In this document: positions 21,266 through 34,315 of the stretch, piece by piece
Layout of the letters: every line of letters starts with the position of its first letter
How positions within the stretch are numbered: the first letter of the stretch is position 1
Assembly (NCBI GenBank): GCA_020631735.1
Contig: CM036179.1
Coordinates: forward strand, 27,085,063-27,149,062
DNA from: Saccharum officinarum
Taxonomy: Eukaryota > Streptophyta > Magnoliopsida > Poales > Poaceae
Direction: 5' to 3'
Length of the DNA stretch: 64,000 nt
Program-made: the position numbers and the translations under genes
The notes under the pieces: model-generated
Told to the model about the DNA's origin: nothing
Databases searched by the model: none
The model's input: only the letters and a program-made list of their open reading frames with translations

Positions 21266-24200
21266 ATGTATCCAGCAAACCACTACATGGATCCATACCA
21301 CTCACACTACAGAAATCATGCTCCTTACCCATACTATCCTCCTCCTAGATGGGAAATCCCATCCGGTCACCCACGGGCAATGGATTCATCTTATTATTAT
21401 CGGCCAACAAGCTGTGGAACTTGGCCGTACAATCATGATATGCATCATTCGCATCCTTCTGAGTTCCAGTGCTGCTGCAACCGAACATATCCTCCTGATT
21501 ACTACAGTTTCAGACCCCCATTCCCTCAAGAACTTCCACCCCCTCATTTATATTATCATGGGCCATTTCCACAGCATCCAAATGCATGGCCTTCTTACTT
21601 TGTCCCATCGTATCCCTACCCTGTTGATCATACACCATATGGTTATGACAAGTTCAAGAGCCATTGTTGTGGATGTCCAAATCATGTGTGCCCTGGGGCT
21701 GAGAAGAGCAATGTGAAAATTGAGGAAGAAAGGCCTGATGTCAAGCTTGAGAGTGAGCACAAGAATGCTGATAGCGGCTGTATAATTCAACACCCAAACA
21801 ACAAGTATCCGTTCATATGGCTGCCATCAGGCAATATTAAAAGCAAGGAGAATGGTGAGCATTATGAGTTGTCACCTCAGATTTTAAATGAATGGGCTCC
21901 TGTGAAGCAACAAGAGCAAGATAATCAGAAGGGGAAACAGTTCCAGTGGCCAATAGTTTGGATGCCAGCAGGGTATGATGCGCCAAACCAAAAGGCTAAA
22001 GCTAAAGAGATTAATGACACAGAAGCGACCCCAAAATCCCCAAAGATTTCTGAAGAGGCTCCTCAATCACCCGAGATCAAGATCATTCCCCTGTCTTGGC
22101 TTGAGAATGGTCATCATCATGATCAGAAACCGGCTGCCAGAAATGGCTCTGCTGGAGACCACAACAACAGATCAGCAGTGAACAACCAACCTGTGGTTAC
22201 TGATCATCAAAATAGCATGACAATGGAAGGAAACCCTAAAACCACTCTAACTGTGCCCAAGAGCGCAAACGATGAGAAGAAACCTCTAAGGGAAAACTGC
22301 AAGACCATTCCAGTTGTGCCAGAGAAAGAGATTAATGATGAAAAGAAGGCCAGTACTTACAGAACCATTCCAGTCATGAAAGAAAGTGATGAGAAGATTG
22401 GCATGAGGGAAAAGAAAGAGGCAAAGGAGGCGAGCAGTGCTGAAAAGGTAGAAGAAAACAGGAAAACAAAACACACTGACTCATCAATAGCTAAGCATTC
22501 AAAATTGCCCCCAGTATGCTTACGTGTGGATCCCTTGCCAAGAAAGAAATCTGGAAATGGTTCTTCTAGGTCTCCTAGCCCACCGACAAGGAAGGATGCT
22601 GGCAACGCGAAGGACATGAAGGACGCCCAGAGCCAGAACCTGGAGCCTAAACAGTCTGGTACAAATAATCATATCACTGTGTCCGAGGTGAAAGAAAAGT
22701 CACCTTATGAAATGAAGAAGGAAATTGGGTTTAGAAATGAAACAGTGCAAGCTGCTGCTGTTGAACATTCACAGAAGGAAGAAGTTCCCACAAGTAAAGA
22801 TGACCAGAAGGTACAAGCTGATAGCACTATAGTTGGCGCTCAAGAAAGTACAGGGGCGAAGAGCATACAAGGAGGTGATGTGCAAGAAAATGCTGGTGCA
22901 GGGAGCTTGAATGGATGTGACAAAAGCAAAAACGAAGATGGGACGGTGATTGAAAGTGAACCTGCAAAAGATGATGCCAGCACATATAGAGTTTTAATTT
23001 GTCAGAACCAAAAGCTGCAGTTCGTATTCAATCTGCATACAGAGGGTATGATGTTCGAAGATGGCAACCTTTGGATAAGCTCCGGAATATCAGGCATGTG
23101 CATGAACAGATGCAAGGTGTGAAGAAGCAGCTTCGATGCCTTGAAGATTCTTGCAATAAGCCAACACAAAAAGAGCAAGTGGCCATTGGTGAAACTATTA
23201 TGAATTTACTCCTGAAGCTTGACACAATCCAGGTATGTTCTCCATTCCAGCCTGTTTTTTCTATGAACAGCATAGACTCATTTCTTTTTTGGTGAACTCT
23301 TTTGGTACTGGTTGGGTTGGTTCTAAGACCTTGGTATTATTGACACAGGGCTTGCATCCAAGTGTAAGGGAAGCTAGGAAGTCTGTTGCTCGAGAACTGA
23401 TTTGCTTGCAGGAGAAGCTTGATACATTATGCAAAGCACCATCTGGGGACTTGAATCACATAAAGAGTAATGATGATGAATCTGAGAGGACCGAGAGCAT
23501 TATCCAAACTGCAGCTCCTACTGTAACAACTGAAGCTTCTGATAGAGTAAGTGTTGCTTGTGTATTAGTAATGTTCTTTGTTCAGTTAAATATAATTTAT
23601 GCATGATGACGCCACAAATTGCTTGATGTACTAATTCTACCTAAAAGAAATCTCAGCAGGAGAGAACTGTTGAACTGGGTAAGGTAGATGAACCATCTTC
23701 AGTGAGCATGGAGCCATGCAACGCAGTTCCATCTGGAGTTTCCTGGGAGGTGAGGCCAGATGCAGACTCCAGTGAGGAGAAGAATGAAAAACAAGAGTCA
23801 TGTAGCACCACAATGGATGAAGCACATGAAGAAGTAAGTCGATTTTGATTTCTGTTGTTTGGCACTCTGCTGTTGCAACCTTGGTAAGATTTTGGGTTGT
23901 TTTGTTAAGCATGGGAGTATATGCTTACATTATACCAATATAAGTAATTTGGATTAGGTGTTCAGCAGGCTTTAATGCTTGCTAACGGCTGTGGGGATTG
24001 GCTGCTGCCGGGGGATTCAGCTGCTTGCTGTATGATCTAGGGCCAGCTTGTGGTAGGGTCGTTTTAGTCTATAACTAGTGCTAAAGCCATTTTTTTCCCT
24101 TGGGTTTGTGTGCGTGTATGTTGCATTCTTATATTATGTTGTCCTAATGTAACGGTACGCAAGACTGCGTTTGGATAGAAGGAAATTGCACTAGTTATGA

Positions 24201-26281
24201 AGTGTTATATAGGCGTATCCACTATGTTTAAAGAAGTAATACTACCTTCAAAGTAGTACTAACCCAGAAGAAAAAGGAAAGTAATCATCATTGTCTTAGT
24301 TGTTTGCATCTGATTTATTCATGAAAATTGACTTCAATTTACAAGTAGGATTTAACTGTTCATGTTCAACAGGGGAAAGCTGAGGGACAGATTGAATTTC
24401 AGGTTGCATCATCGATGGATATGAATATGATAAGCGATGAAACCTTTACAGAACATCCCACTGACAACCAGGAGCACGGAATTGGAGAATCGAATATTAG
24501 TTCAGTGGAACAAGCGACTGAAGAAGTAAGTTTTTTCCTCTCATACTACTGCTCGTAGTTTAAGAAGATACCTTACCTTGCAAATGGGTACTGATAGCAT
24601 TGTTGTTGTCAACAGAAGAAACCAGCAGCCGAGGATGAAGTAAAAGAGTCGCCATTAGTGAACTCCACGGCACCATTGTATGATACAGCTTCATCAGGGG
24701 ATTCTAGTGAACTGAAACAATACACAGCTTCGACCGATCAGAGTCTCTATGCTGAATCAAATACAGGGTCTCCTGCTTCCACTGAGGACATCAACATAAG
24801 TGCTCTGACTGCATCTGTGGAAAGTGAAGTGGCAACTGAGAAAGTAAGTTATTTATTTTGATGATAAGCTCTATAGTGATTATTATATTTTTTCAAGAAC
24901 AAATTGATTAATGCTGTATATATGAAAACAGGATGGCCCAATTGACAGTCAGGTGCATGAAACTGCAGCTCTAGAAAATGTGGAACTGAAAGATGATGTT
25001 TCTTCTGCCGAAAATGAGCATAACAAATCGAGCAGCCTTGTTCATTTGGAGGATCCACTAGTACCTTTGAAGGATGTAGAACAGCATGGTCTAACTCCTG
25101 CAGAGGACTTTGTATCTAATACAGAAGAGCATGAAACTGCAGCTCTAGAAAATGTGGAACTGAAAGATGATGTTTCTTCTGCTGAAAATGAGCATAACAA
25201 ATCGAGCCCCCTTGTTCATTTGGAGGATCCACTAGTACCTTTGAAGGATGTAGAACAGCATGGTCTAACTCCTGCAGAGGACTTTGTATCTAATACAGAA
25301 GATCAACAAGAAGCCAAGGATATCAGCTTGCAGGTACAAGCTGTGGATTCCATGAAAGATTCAAGCAAATTACCAGATGGAACCACAGAGGCTTCAACCA
25401 ATGATGATTTAGAACTGGATACTTCTGCAGATGTAGAAAAGCATGATCAACCTTCCTTGCTGGAACCAAGATTGGAGTCTGTCTCTTCCCCAGTACTGTC
25501 TGTCTTGGATGAGTCTGACGGTAAAATGCAATGTGGTGTTTCTGACAAGGATGAGGTACCACATGTGGATGAGAAAACTGAAACTACTGTTGACAAGGTA
25601 ACTGGAGGTTCTGCAAATTGCGAGGATCCTGTTTGTAATGCATCAAGGAAGGAACCCGACATTCAGGAGAGTCACCCTTGCCTTGGAGAAGAGGCAGACG
25701 ATACAATAGGTGGAACAGTATTCCCTGATTCAGATAGTTGTGAATTATCATGTCCGCACGGTGGTGGTATCACGGTATATGAGGGAGCTGAGATGAAAGG
25801 CTCACCAGAGAGCCAAACTAATGCTCAGAAAGAAGACATCTATTCAGTTGTCTCTGACACGGATGAATGCATTAAGACTCAGAAAGCCACGGAGGGAGAA
25901 AATTCTACTGAAGATTCTGGTCTGCGGGTGTCTGAGATGTACAAATGCAATGAGATGCCGAAGGATGCTCCAGCAAGAGCAAATCCTGCTGAAGACGAAG
26001 CTTCCCTGAAAGAATACATCGGCATGCAGACAGAGAACAAGGCTTCTGCCTCTCCATCTCCTGATGATCCAAAGGTTAGTGATGAGAAGAAGCTGGCAGA
26101 AGAAAACCAGAAGCTGAAAGAACTTCTGCAAAAGCTTCTTGCATCCGGCAATGATCAGACGGGGGTCATCACAGACCTAAGTGAGAAGGTCAAGGCGCTC
26201 GAGCGGAAGCTGGCACGCAAGAAGAGGCCAAAGGTGAGGGTGCACAGGCCGTCCAGGCATGCGACTGCCAAAGTCCACTGA
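21266..26281 (+). CDS. BAG6: BAG6-like co-chaperone (IQ motif plus BAG domain)
   Basis: Proposed coding exons: 21266 to about 22874 or 22986, 23006-23232, 23349-23546, 23648-23833, 24373-24525, 24616-24843 and 24932-26281, all with GT/AG borders except the doubtful first junction. The product is about 1320-1355 residues. The N terminus is rich in Tyr, Pro and His (MYPANHYMDPYHSHY). The middle is charged and low in complexity. An IQ motif (AAVRIQSAYRGYDVRR) leads into a BAG domain of about 85 residues (QVAIGETIMNLLLKLDTIQ, REARKSVARELICLQEKLD). The tail is acidic, with a 58-residue tandem repeat and a final coiled coil (KLAEENQKLKELLQKLL) ending in basic residues. In the BAG6 family the BAG domain binds the Hsp70 ATPase domain and the IQ motif binds calmodulin; Arabidopsis BAG6 acts in heat response, autophagy and defence. 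The ATG is the first in the second exon. The frame change near 22990 is unresolved: either a 131 bp intron (22875-23005) or an indel. Confidence 0.88.
24956..25303 (+). repeat. 174 bp in-frame tandem duplication in BAG6
   Basis: Two units (24956-25129 and 25130-25303) encode the same 58-residue block, from HETAALENVELKDD to DFVSNTEE. Only a few bases differ, for example AGCAGCCTTG against AGCCCCCTTG. The length is an exact multiple of three, so the frame is kept. Confidence 0.95.
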
Positions 26282-26640
26282 AAGGTTAATATAAGGTTTG
26301 AGGTTATGTTGTATGGATCCCATGTTACTTCTTGTGTCCATGTTGTATGTGTGTACAGCCTTGTGGCACTATGCTCTGTCTTGGACAACACAAGGTGTGG
26401 CGTGTTCTGTATTTTGTGTCCGTGTATAATGCATCCGACTTGATCTAGTGTTTTGTGGGCAATTGATTGGGACCAATGTTTAGGGGCCAGTATACAACCC
26501 TGTTCGCTCTGGTTTTCAGCTAAGGAACAGTGTTTTCCTCTCGTAATAAATCAGCATAAGTATCGGCATAAGTTAAACTTCAGCATAAGTGAACAGGTGT
26601 ACATATCAGGTTCTAATTTGCATAATCTGAAATGGTGAAG
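26282..26640 (+). other. 3' untranslated region and flank of BAG6
   Basis: T- and G-rich DNA follows the stop codon. AATAAA occurs near 26544, in CGTAATAAATCAGC, and could serve as the polyadenylation signal. No other gene is apparent. Confidence 0.4.
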
Positions 26641-27271
26641 ATACTGTTCTAGTGTTGCACTACAGTATAAAGATACAGGCAGTGTTGTGCAAAGCTTTCC
26701 TAGAGGATTTTGACACTGGTGCAGATCTGAAGAAAGCTCCTTCACGGACGCAGTGCCTGTTCTACTGCATATAGAGGTTTGTAGCTTTACGCCACAATCT
26801 GTGGGTGAAGATTGTTGGATTTAATTAGGTTTGTTCAATTTTTATTCAGCAATTAAATAAAATAAAATTCCAAGATCAAAGTTAATGCTAGGTGTAGTTT
26901 GTTGAGCCCTTCATGTGGTGTAACTTACGGTGGTTTGATGGGGGTTGATGAGAGTCAAGTGCATGATGACCATTATGTGTTGGTGGATCATAATTTATTA
27001 GTTCATGGTGTTATAGTGGTCTCCGTTACTAGTAACAGACAATTCATTTGTCGGTTTCACAAGTTACTTATAACGGACAATGACATGATAGCTACTAACT
27101 TTTCATGCGCCAGCTCTTTAACTTCATCTTCCTCTGTCACCGCATAAAAGGGACACTCCTCTTGTTCGCGAGAGAAGAGATCACATAGCCAGAACACCGC
27201 CACGCTGCTGTTGTGTTGCTATCTGCCATCCCCATCCTGTGCCTGCGCGTACGGGAATAGGGAGAGCAGGG
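26641..27271. other. Intergenic interval, no gene seen
   Basis: No convincing coding frame or element boundary. The last 100 bases become GC-rich and lead into the LTR-like remnant. Confidence 0.45.
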
Positions 27272-30200
27272 AATTGCCTAATCTAATGCCCTCCTAAGAG
27301 TACTCGTCTTTCATTAGACACTAAGTACTCAAGGGAGAACACTAAACTACGTGATTCCGTTAAGCACACCGCAAGGGAGAACTCGAAGATCCACATTTTT
27401 TACATCAGGATCACAAATGAGAGAGTAAAGCTTACAACATCTTACCATTTCTTACCTCACTTTTAGTACAAAATCAGAATAATTCATTATTTGATTATAA
27501 CAGCGGAATGTAAAATATCATCAGAGTTCAACGGACATAAAACTACTAAATGATAAGTTAAGCATTGGCATGATGAACCTTTATGAGCAGGAAATATTAA
27601 CAAGCTACAAATATTTTCTCGGTGAAACTTTTGGTGAGAGTTTTAATAAATAACTCTACTCCGCATCGTAAAGGAAATCCTCGCTGAGCCCACCAGAAGG
27701 TTTTCACACTCAAGTGTCAGCTTATCAGCACCTGTCACCTGCAACAGGGTAGAACAAACCCTGAGTACTTAATTGTACTCCGCAAGACTTACCCGTCAGG
27801 AGGAAAGAAAAAGAAGGATTATGCAAGGCTTTCTGGCTTGTGGGTTTATTATGTTTGCAAGAAGCATTACTAAAGGTGCATCCTTAAAAAATTTTTTATA
27901 AGCAGTCATCATTAGTTCATTAATCAACCATTCTATGTAAGCACCAAGGCTACTTTCAAGCAGGTGGTAAGCCATCATAACTATTTTACCATTTTCCATA
28001 GTTCTTGCTACGATGCCAGATTGTAGTTATGTCGGACCGTCAAATTGACGGCGATTCGCGAATTAATGTGCCCAGCTGGGTGCCCTGAAAAATACACGTC
28101 TTGCTTGTACCCCGGGCACAAGCAAGATCAACCCATTCCACTCCTGTCAAGGGGTCCAGGTCCCCGTCCAAGCTCGGACTCTAAGCCCCCAACACTGCAG
28201 GTCCAGCCTCAGTATGGTGCTTAGACCTCCTCAGCCCAATATATATAACCACCTAAAAAGCCGGTCCGGAAAGAGCCGGAATCCATGACAAGAGAGAAAC
28301 AAGTCTTCCCGCTCCCATAAGCAAGTATATGCAGTAGGTCTGTGACGTGACTATGGAATCCATTGCAATGAACAGTCTTTAATCGACGCAGGCGGAACAA
28401 ATACAACTAGAGCCCCGCTCTGTTGCCCAACCAGGTCCAAGTCCATCCAACCCGTTCCGCCCGGTCTCCAATTATCCATATATATTTATTTTCCATGTGA
28501 TAGTAGCATGATAATAATAACAATAATATATTTCATATCTCTCACGAGTGACAGGTAATCACTCGACTTCTACTAGAATCCTATAGCATAGCACGCTTAT
28601 CATACTAGTGAGACTCATAGGATAAGATATATATGCAAGTGGGTTTCATTCAACTCCTGTATACTTAATGCACAAGCATAATTTAAAGTGCAGAATAATA
28701 GGGGTTATGCACCGGGGCTTGCCTGGGTAAGATTTAACCAAAGTTAGCATTTCGTCATGGCGGCACGATCCTCCGGACACCATCCCTTCGGCTACTCCAG
28801 ATGACTTCGCGATCCATCACCGTTCCTATTATGTTATGCGCGAATGCAATCGTAGCGACATAAGTAAACCACGGAACTCGCAACACTTAAAACACGATCG
28901 TGTCTCTCAAGCTAACGTGCTAAGCTACGTATCCACGTGGCCAAAACGCCATCATTTCCCAGCAAGTCTTTTAGTGATATAGACCCAAGTGTTTCTTCAT
29001 CCATTTCATTGATTTAATTTATATTTGAACTAAGGCTCATTAGCTACCTTAAAAATTTAATTATTTTGCGGCTACCAAAATAGCAGTGAGCAGCTAAATA
29101 ATACTATGAAGCTATGGTAAAATTTTCAAAGCTAGCCCTATCATCGTTTTCTCACAACAATTCCTACAAGTTGCCATTTCTAATAATATTAGTCGTTCTA
29201 ATTTATTTAGGCAACCCTAGAAACATTTTAAGGCTAAGTGAACCAATTACACTAACCGATAGAGCACGATTTTAGGAAGCTAGCAAATTTAATTTCACAA
29301 TTTTTGGATATCTGCGCTATTTTATGTGGATTTTACAAGTTTGGCCTAGAAATTAAATTAAAATTTTCTTTAAAACAAATGAAGAGGCCCGCAGCAGCCA
29401 GCTCGGCCTAGCAACGCTACTACGGCCCGCGCGGGAACAGCTGTGCGCGCAGCGGCCGGCCCAGCAAGCGGCCCACAGAAAGAAGCCCGCGCGTGCGCTG
29501 CACTCTAGCAAAAGAGACCCCGCTCTTCACCAATATATCACCACCTCTAAATCTACTATTCCTAAAGTCTGACACTTTGCATTTAGACCCTCGCAAGCTA
29601 ATGCCTTTATCACGGGGAAGTCCCTGGTCACTCCGGCGCCCGCAGGCATGGCGACCAGCGGAAAGGGTGGTGGCGCTGGGCGCCCTAAGCCCGCCCTGCT
29701 GAGGGCGAGGAACCGACCTCCATCCCCGACTATGCGCACACAGGTGAATGGCAGTTGGAGGCCCAAAGGGGCACTACCGAGACCTAACCCCAACGGTGGC
29801 GGAGCTACGGCGGCGACGAGACCGTTCCGGTGAGCCAGCGTGCGCTCGGACGAGTAGGGTTCGCGGAGGAGCATCAGTGACTTACAGCGGTTCGCGCAGA
29901 GGTGACGGTTGAGTCAGAGGGATGCTGAGGTGGCCCGGCCACGTGCACGCAGTTGGCGCGGCGGCGCTCTGAGGCGGCACGGTCGCGTCAGCTCGCCTTC
30001 GGTGGCATCCCTAGCGGAGATGAGGCGAGCACCAGCACCAGAGGAACAAGGTGAGTACGTAGCTGACTTGGATCGAGTCGAAACTCAGCGTAGCGCCTTA
30101 CCCCCAGACCGTGCCATCCACGGCGGCGAGAGGACGGCGGCCGTGGAAATGCCAAATTCGTCCACGCCGAGGCATGGCAAGGCCTCGCTTGAGGTGGCTT

Positions 30201-31380
30201 GGCTAGGCGACCTCCTAACCTACTTGCTGGGGCAAGGAATTGAACTGCAAAGCCTTGAGAAACGTGAATTGGAACACGGGGTGCGGCAGTCTTCTACCTG
30301 GCGCAGCCGGTGAATGAGCAGGCGAGTAGGCATGAACGGATTAATACGGTTGGCTCCGGTTGGCGACGACAGTGCGAACATGTTCACACAAGTGACGCAT
30401 CAGTGGAGGACTTGTCGCGACGCACTTGAGTTGGAGCAGCCAGCTCGAGTCGAGCCTTCTGAGGGCGCCAAGCAGGGCAGCCAACAGGGAGGCGTCCCAT
30501 CTCCGTTGTGCTCAGGTCAAGCAGAATAGCGGCAAGCCCTCACGGTCCTGCGACTGGGCCAGATGACCAGACTCGAGACAGCGGCCTGGCACGGCACGCC
30601 GTGGTCGGTAGCACGCACACGCCCCAGCGCGGCGCAAGCGGCATGGCCGCGGCTAGGCCCCAATGCCAGCGGTGACCCCCACGCGAGGTGACCATGAACA
30701 GGAGGCCGGGCCGACACAAACGTGTCGTGCACGGATCTTAAAGCGTGCCCAAACTCGGTTACAACTTGGTAATTGCTCCACCGACTTGAGGGGGCTCAAG
30801 ATGGCACATCCGGCTATGGTTAAGGGCAACAAGCACTGACCAAGGTTCACTGGATAGGCAAAATGAGGCACACCAACTAGGGTTCGTCACTGATGTAGAT
30901 GGTTCGCGAACACAGTCCCAAGTCAAGAGTTACATCGTGTTTTAACGAAGTTCGGGAATTCCTACGAGAACCGAGTGGCACCTAACCCGACTTGATACTA
31001 ACATACAGAACAAAATATTAGGGCGCTCTTTAATTCGTTTGCTCAAAAATAATTCGCCGAAGGTGATACTTTAAAATATGAACTCATGTTTACCGATTTA
31101 ACGAAAGCAACTCATCTTCATTTCTAGTTTGATTTCCCTGCGCTCCCAAAAATACTACTAACACAATTACTCTTCAATGAAAGTCGTATGCCCATCTAGA
31201 TAACCTACTCTCCAAATTTTACTTAAGCACTTTACTCAAGTTATATTTTATTTGTGTTCAAAGAAATTGTTTATCATTTATGCGTGTTTAAAATTTATAA
31301 ATTTCCAAAACTTGATTTATTAACCACGTTTAATTCTTAACTTTCGTGCTAAACGAGCTCGTAACACCAGTGGTGTTACA
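27272..31380 (-). mobile_element. Remnant of a long gypsy-type LTR
   Basis: The right edge reads TGTAACACCACTGGTGTTAC on the - strand, the TGTAACACC start typical of long Tekay-type LTRs. Near the left edge the - strand contains GAGTACTTAGTG and GGGCATTAGATTAGGC, words I associate with 3' parts of such LTRs. A GC-rich middle (29380-30900) has weak open frames without recognisable domains. The left boundary is truncated and no matching target duplication was found. It could be one solo LTR or a mosaic. Confidence 0.45.
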
Positions 31381-31850
31381 GCGCCGTTCGTGAGTTCATC
31401 TGCTCGGGTGAAGACCAACAATCGGGTTTTTGGGGAGCGACTACACGACTGCTCGATCGTACGACAACCTCATCTTCTTGGCGTTCGTGGCGGCGACTGG
31501 AGATCAGTACTGCAACCTTTCTGCACTGCATCAAGCAGGACGACTACTTCAATAAGCGCTATGTCGACTAGCACAATCGGCTCTGGTGTTGCGGGGTATG
31601 TAGTTCATCCCCTATTTTTAGCGATTAAAATCATAATAATTAGTATCGTCTACATGTTCTTGACACTTAGATCACACGTGCACATGTCTGATGTCACAAA
31701 CTTGTCATTATTATTTTTCTAGATTAAATTGCTACTGAAATTGCCTAAATATCTAACAATGAATGGCTTTTGTGCGTTGGTTTCATTTTGTCTGCTCACT
31801 GCATTTCGCTTTCTGCAGAAAAGTTGGCTTGGGAGTGGCAGCTGGGCTTG
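31381..31850. other. Intergenic interval, no gene seen
   Basis: Contains a short open frame (31390-31722) with no recognisable domain and composition like the surroundings. Confidence 0.4.
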
Positions 31851-32489
31851 TTAGACTACCCGCACTCATGGACCTCTATATTCATCATCTATACGTCCTA
31901 GTCGGCAAGATTCTCTCCTCTATACTCAATTCTCCCGCACTTATCCATCATCTATATTATCTTCTATCCACTCTATCCATTGTGGGACCCACTTATCACT
32001 TTATCTAAACATGATCTAGTTTTGAAGGATTTATTGAGACGAATTTAATGGTGAAATCAAAATTTAATTTGGATTTTTGGTTTGTGAGTTATATCATTTT
32101 TTCCTTTGTTTAGCTAGTGGGGCTCATGGCTAAGTAATGATATGGGTGAAAAAGAAGCACATATAGATGAATTATTACCTAAGAAAATGGAAAACAAGTT
32201 GATCAAGTATACAGTAGCTAAACAAAGAAAAAATGATATAACTCACAAACCAAAAATCTAAATTAAATTTCGATTTCACCATTAAATTCGTCTCAATAAA
32301 TCCTTCAAAACTAGATCACACATGGATATATTTAGATAAACTAACAAGTGGGCCCCACAGTGAATAGAGTGGATAGAGGATGATATAAAGGATGGATGGG
32401 TGCGGGAGAATTAAATATAGAGGAGAGAATCTTGTTGACTAGGACGTATAGATGATGAATATAGAGGTCCATGAGTGCGGGTAGTCTAA
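31851..32489. mobile_element. Foldback element with about 270 bp arms
   Basis: The left arm 31851-32116 (TTAGACTACCCGCACTCATG onward) and the right arm 32215-32489 are inverted copies, separated by a loop of about 98 bases. Matching is strong throughout (for example CATGGACCTCTATATTCATC in one arm and its complement in the other). The transcript would form a long hairpin. No gene is inside and no clear target duplication was found. Confidence 0.85.
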
Positions 32490-32520
32490 GGTGGCCAATC
32501 GACTTTTGCAGGGCCTGGAA

Positions 32521-32560
32521 CTTGGACATATGTCATTGCACTTGGACATATGTCATTGCA
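32521..32560. repeat. 20 bp perfect tandem duplication
   Basis: CTTGGACATATGTCATTGCA occurs twice in a row, immediately left of the Mutator-like element. Its last bases form part of that element's target site. Confidence 0.95.
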
Positions 32561-32564
32561 TCAA

Positions 32565-33870
32565 GAGTTAAATGCACCAGAGGTCCACTAACTTGTGAGG
32601 AGGTTTTAATTAGGTCCATCAACTTTTAAAGTGACTTTCTGGGTCCATAAACTTTGATGCCATATCACTTAGATCCATCAACTTTCAACCTAAGTCCATC
32701 AACTTTCAAAGTGATTTTCCGGGTCCATAAACTTTGTATGCCGTATCACTTAGATCCAGCACGTGCTCTCCGCGTCATCGTGTCGAACCCAGTTAGGTCA
32801 AGAGCGCCTATCTGTAACGACGACAAGTTCACATGGGGATCGAAACGATCATGAGCGGCTTCCACCCCAGCCGACGCGGTGCCCGTGTACCGCGAGCTGC
32901 ATGCATAGTTCACCTCAGCTCGCTCACTCAAGTGTACGTGTGTGTGCTTATTTGTCCTCCACGATAATCCAGGCATTCAGATATGGTATTGCTCCACGAT
33001 AATCCAGGCATTCAGACATGAATACACTTGTGCTTTGATCTGATCGATCGGGGACGTACAATGACCGGATCGAGAGCTCTTGCATCGGCATCGATCGGAT
33101 CAGCTGCTTGTAGTGGTCGATGCCGCATCGGTGGGTCGAAACAGTAGCGATAGCGATCATCCGCGGGCGAGCACGTACCAATTCGCGATTCCATGCATGC
33201 GAGCAAATTAAAACTGCAGCGCACAGACGACGTGACACGTACGTGCATACGGCACAGACAACGACGGCGTGTCACCAGCTACGAGACCGTTGTCATGGGC
33301 GACCGCGCCGTGCTTGCGTTTCAGCGACGACCGGTCCGATCGAGTACGTGGACTCGGACCATGCATGATATGGCCACTCGACGCATGCATGCAGGCCATC
33401 TACTAGCAGGTGTACGGCACGGCGTCCGCAGATGGACGCGTCCGCCACGGTAAATGATCATGAGCAGGCCGACGCGGTGCCCGTGTACCGCGAACTGCAT
33501 GCATGGTTCACCTCAGCTCGCTCGCTCGCTCAAGTGTACGTGCGTGTGCCGATCGGATCGATGATGTGCCGATCATATGCCAGCTGATCGAAGCAGCTAG
33601 CCCAACCACGCGTCCACCGGCTGTTCGATCGCCCACCCAAACGACGCCAATGCAAACAAACAGCTAGCTCGCTCGTCCCCGGCTTGCCGCAGCGCACCAT
33701 GCCTAAGTGATACGGCATATAAAGTTTATGGATCCAGAAAGTCACTTTGAAAATTGATGAATCTAAGTGATACGGCATCAAAGTTTATGGACCCAGAAAG
33801 TCACTTTGAAAGTTGATGGATCTAACTGAAACCTCCTCCCAAGTTGGAGGACCTCTGGTGCATTTAACTC
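32565..33870. mobile_element. Non-autonomous Mutator-like element (1306 bp)
   Basis: Terminal inverted repeats start GAGTTAAATGCACCAGAGG and extend over about 170-195 bases on each side. The 9 bp target duplication TTGCATCAA is exact (32556-32564 and 33871-33879). Each terminal repeat is itself built of two tandem units around GGGTCCATAAACTTTG and CATATCACTTAGATCC. The GC-rich interior has no readable transposase. It carries a 100 bp direct repeat (32849-32950 and 33457-33560, GACGCGGTGCCCGTGTACCG) and a 24 bp repeat (32958-32981, 32993-33016). The interior may be captured host DNA, but no gene was recognised. Confidence 0.9.
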
Positions 33871-33879
33871 TTGCATCAA

Positions 33880-34315
33880 ACCTACCTGACCCGCAATGTC
33901 TTTGAAATTCATCCTACTTCCTACAGATAGCAGATGCAGGTCAAAGCAAAAGGCACTACAAAACAGAATGCAAGCCTGAATAGTTCTGCATTCCTGCTAC
34001 CTACTACCTCCCTGGAGAAAAGAAAGCTGCTATGCCAGCGAAACCAACCAAATGATGATGGTCTCTACAGTGTCTGCACTCATCTTGTTTATTGGTTCAG
34101 GCAAGCATGTGTATAAATAGAAAAAAAACAGAGAGAAACTTGAGAAAAGATGGTAAGAGCATGGCCAACATCATAAGATTTCCTGTCGTTGGAACACACT
34201 CATCAGCACATTGTCAGCAATTCATGCCATCCCCGCGTGCTCTCGCTACAAATGAAAAATACCCAAACTGACCGAACCCTGTGGACCATCATCCAGGGTT
34301 CCCAAAAGTGTGGAG
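33880..34315. other. Intergenic interval, no gene seen
   Basis: Unremarkable sequence between the Mutator-like and copia elements; it resumes at 41703 after the copia insertion. Confidence 0.5.

Noticed and set aside
29493..30871. Several open frames in GC-rich DNA
   Set aside because: Frames occur on both strands, show no domain and sit inside an LTR-like remnant. They are best explained by base composition.
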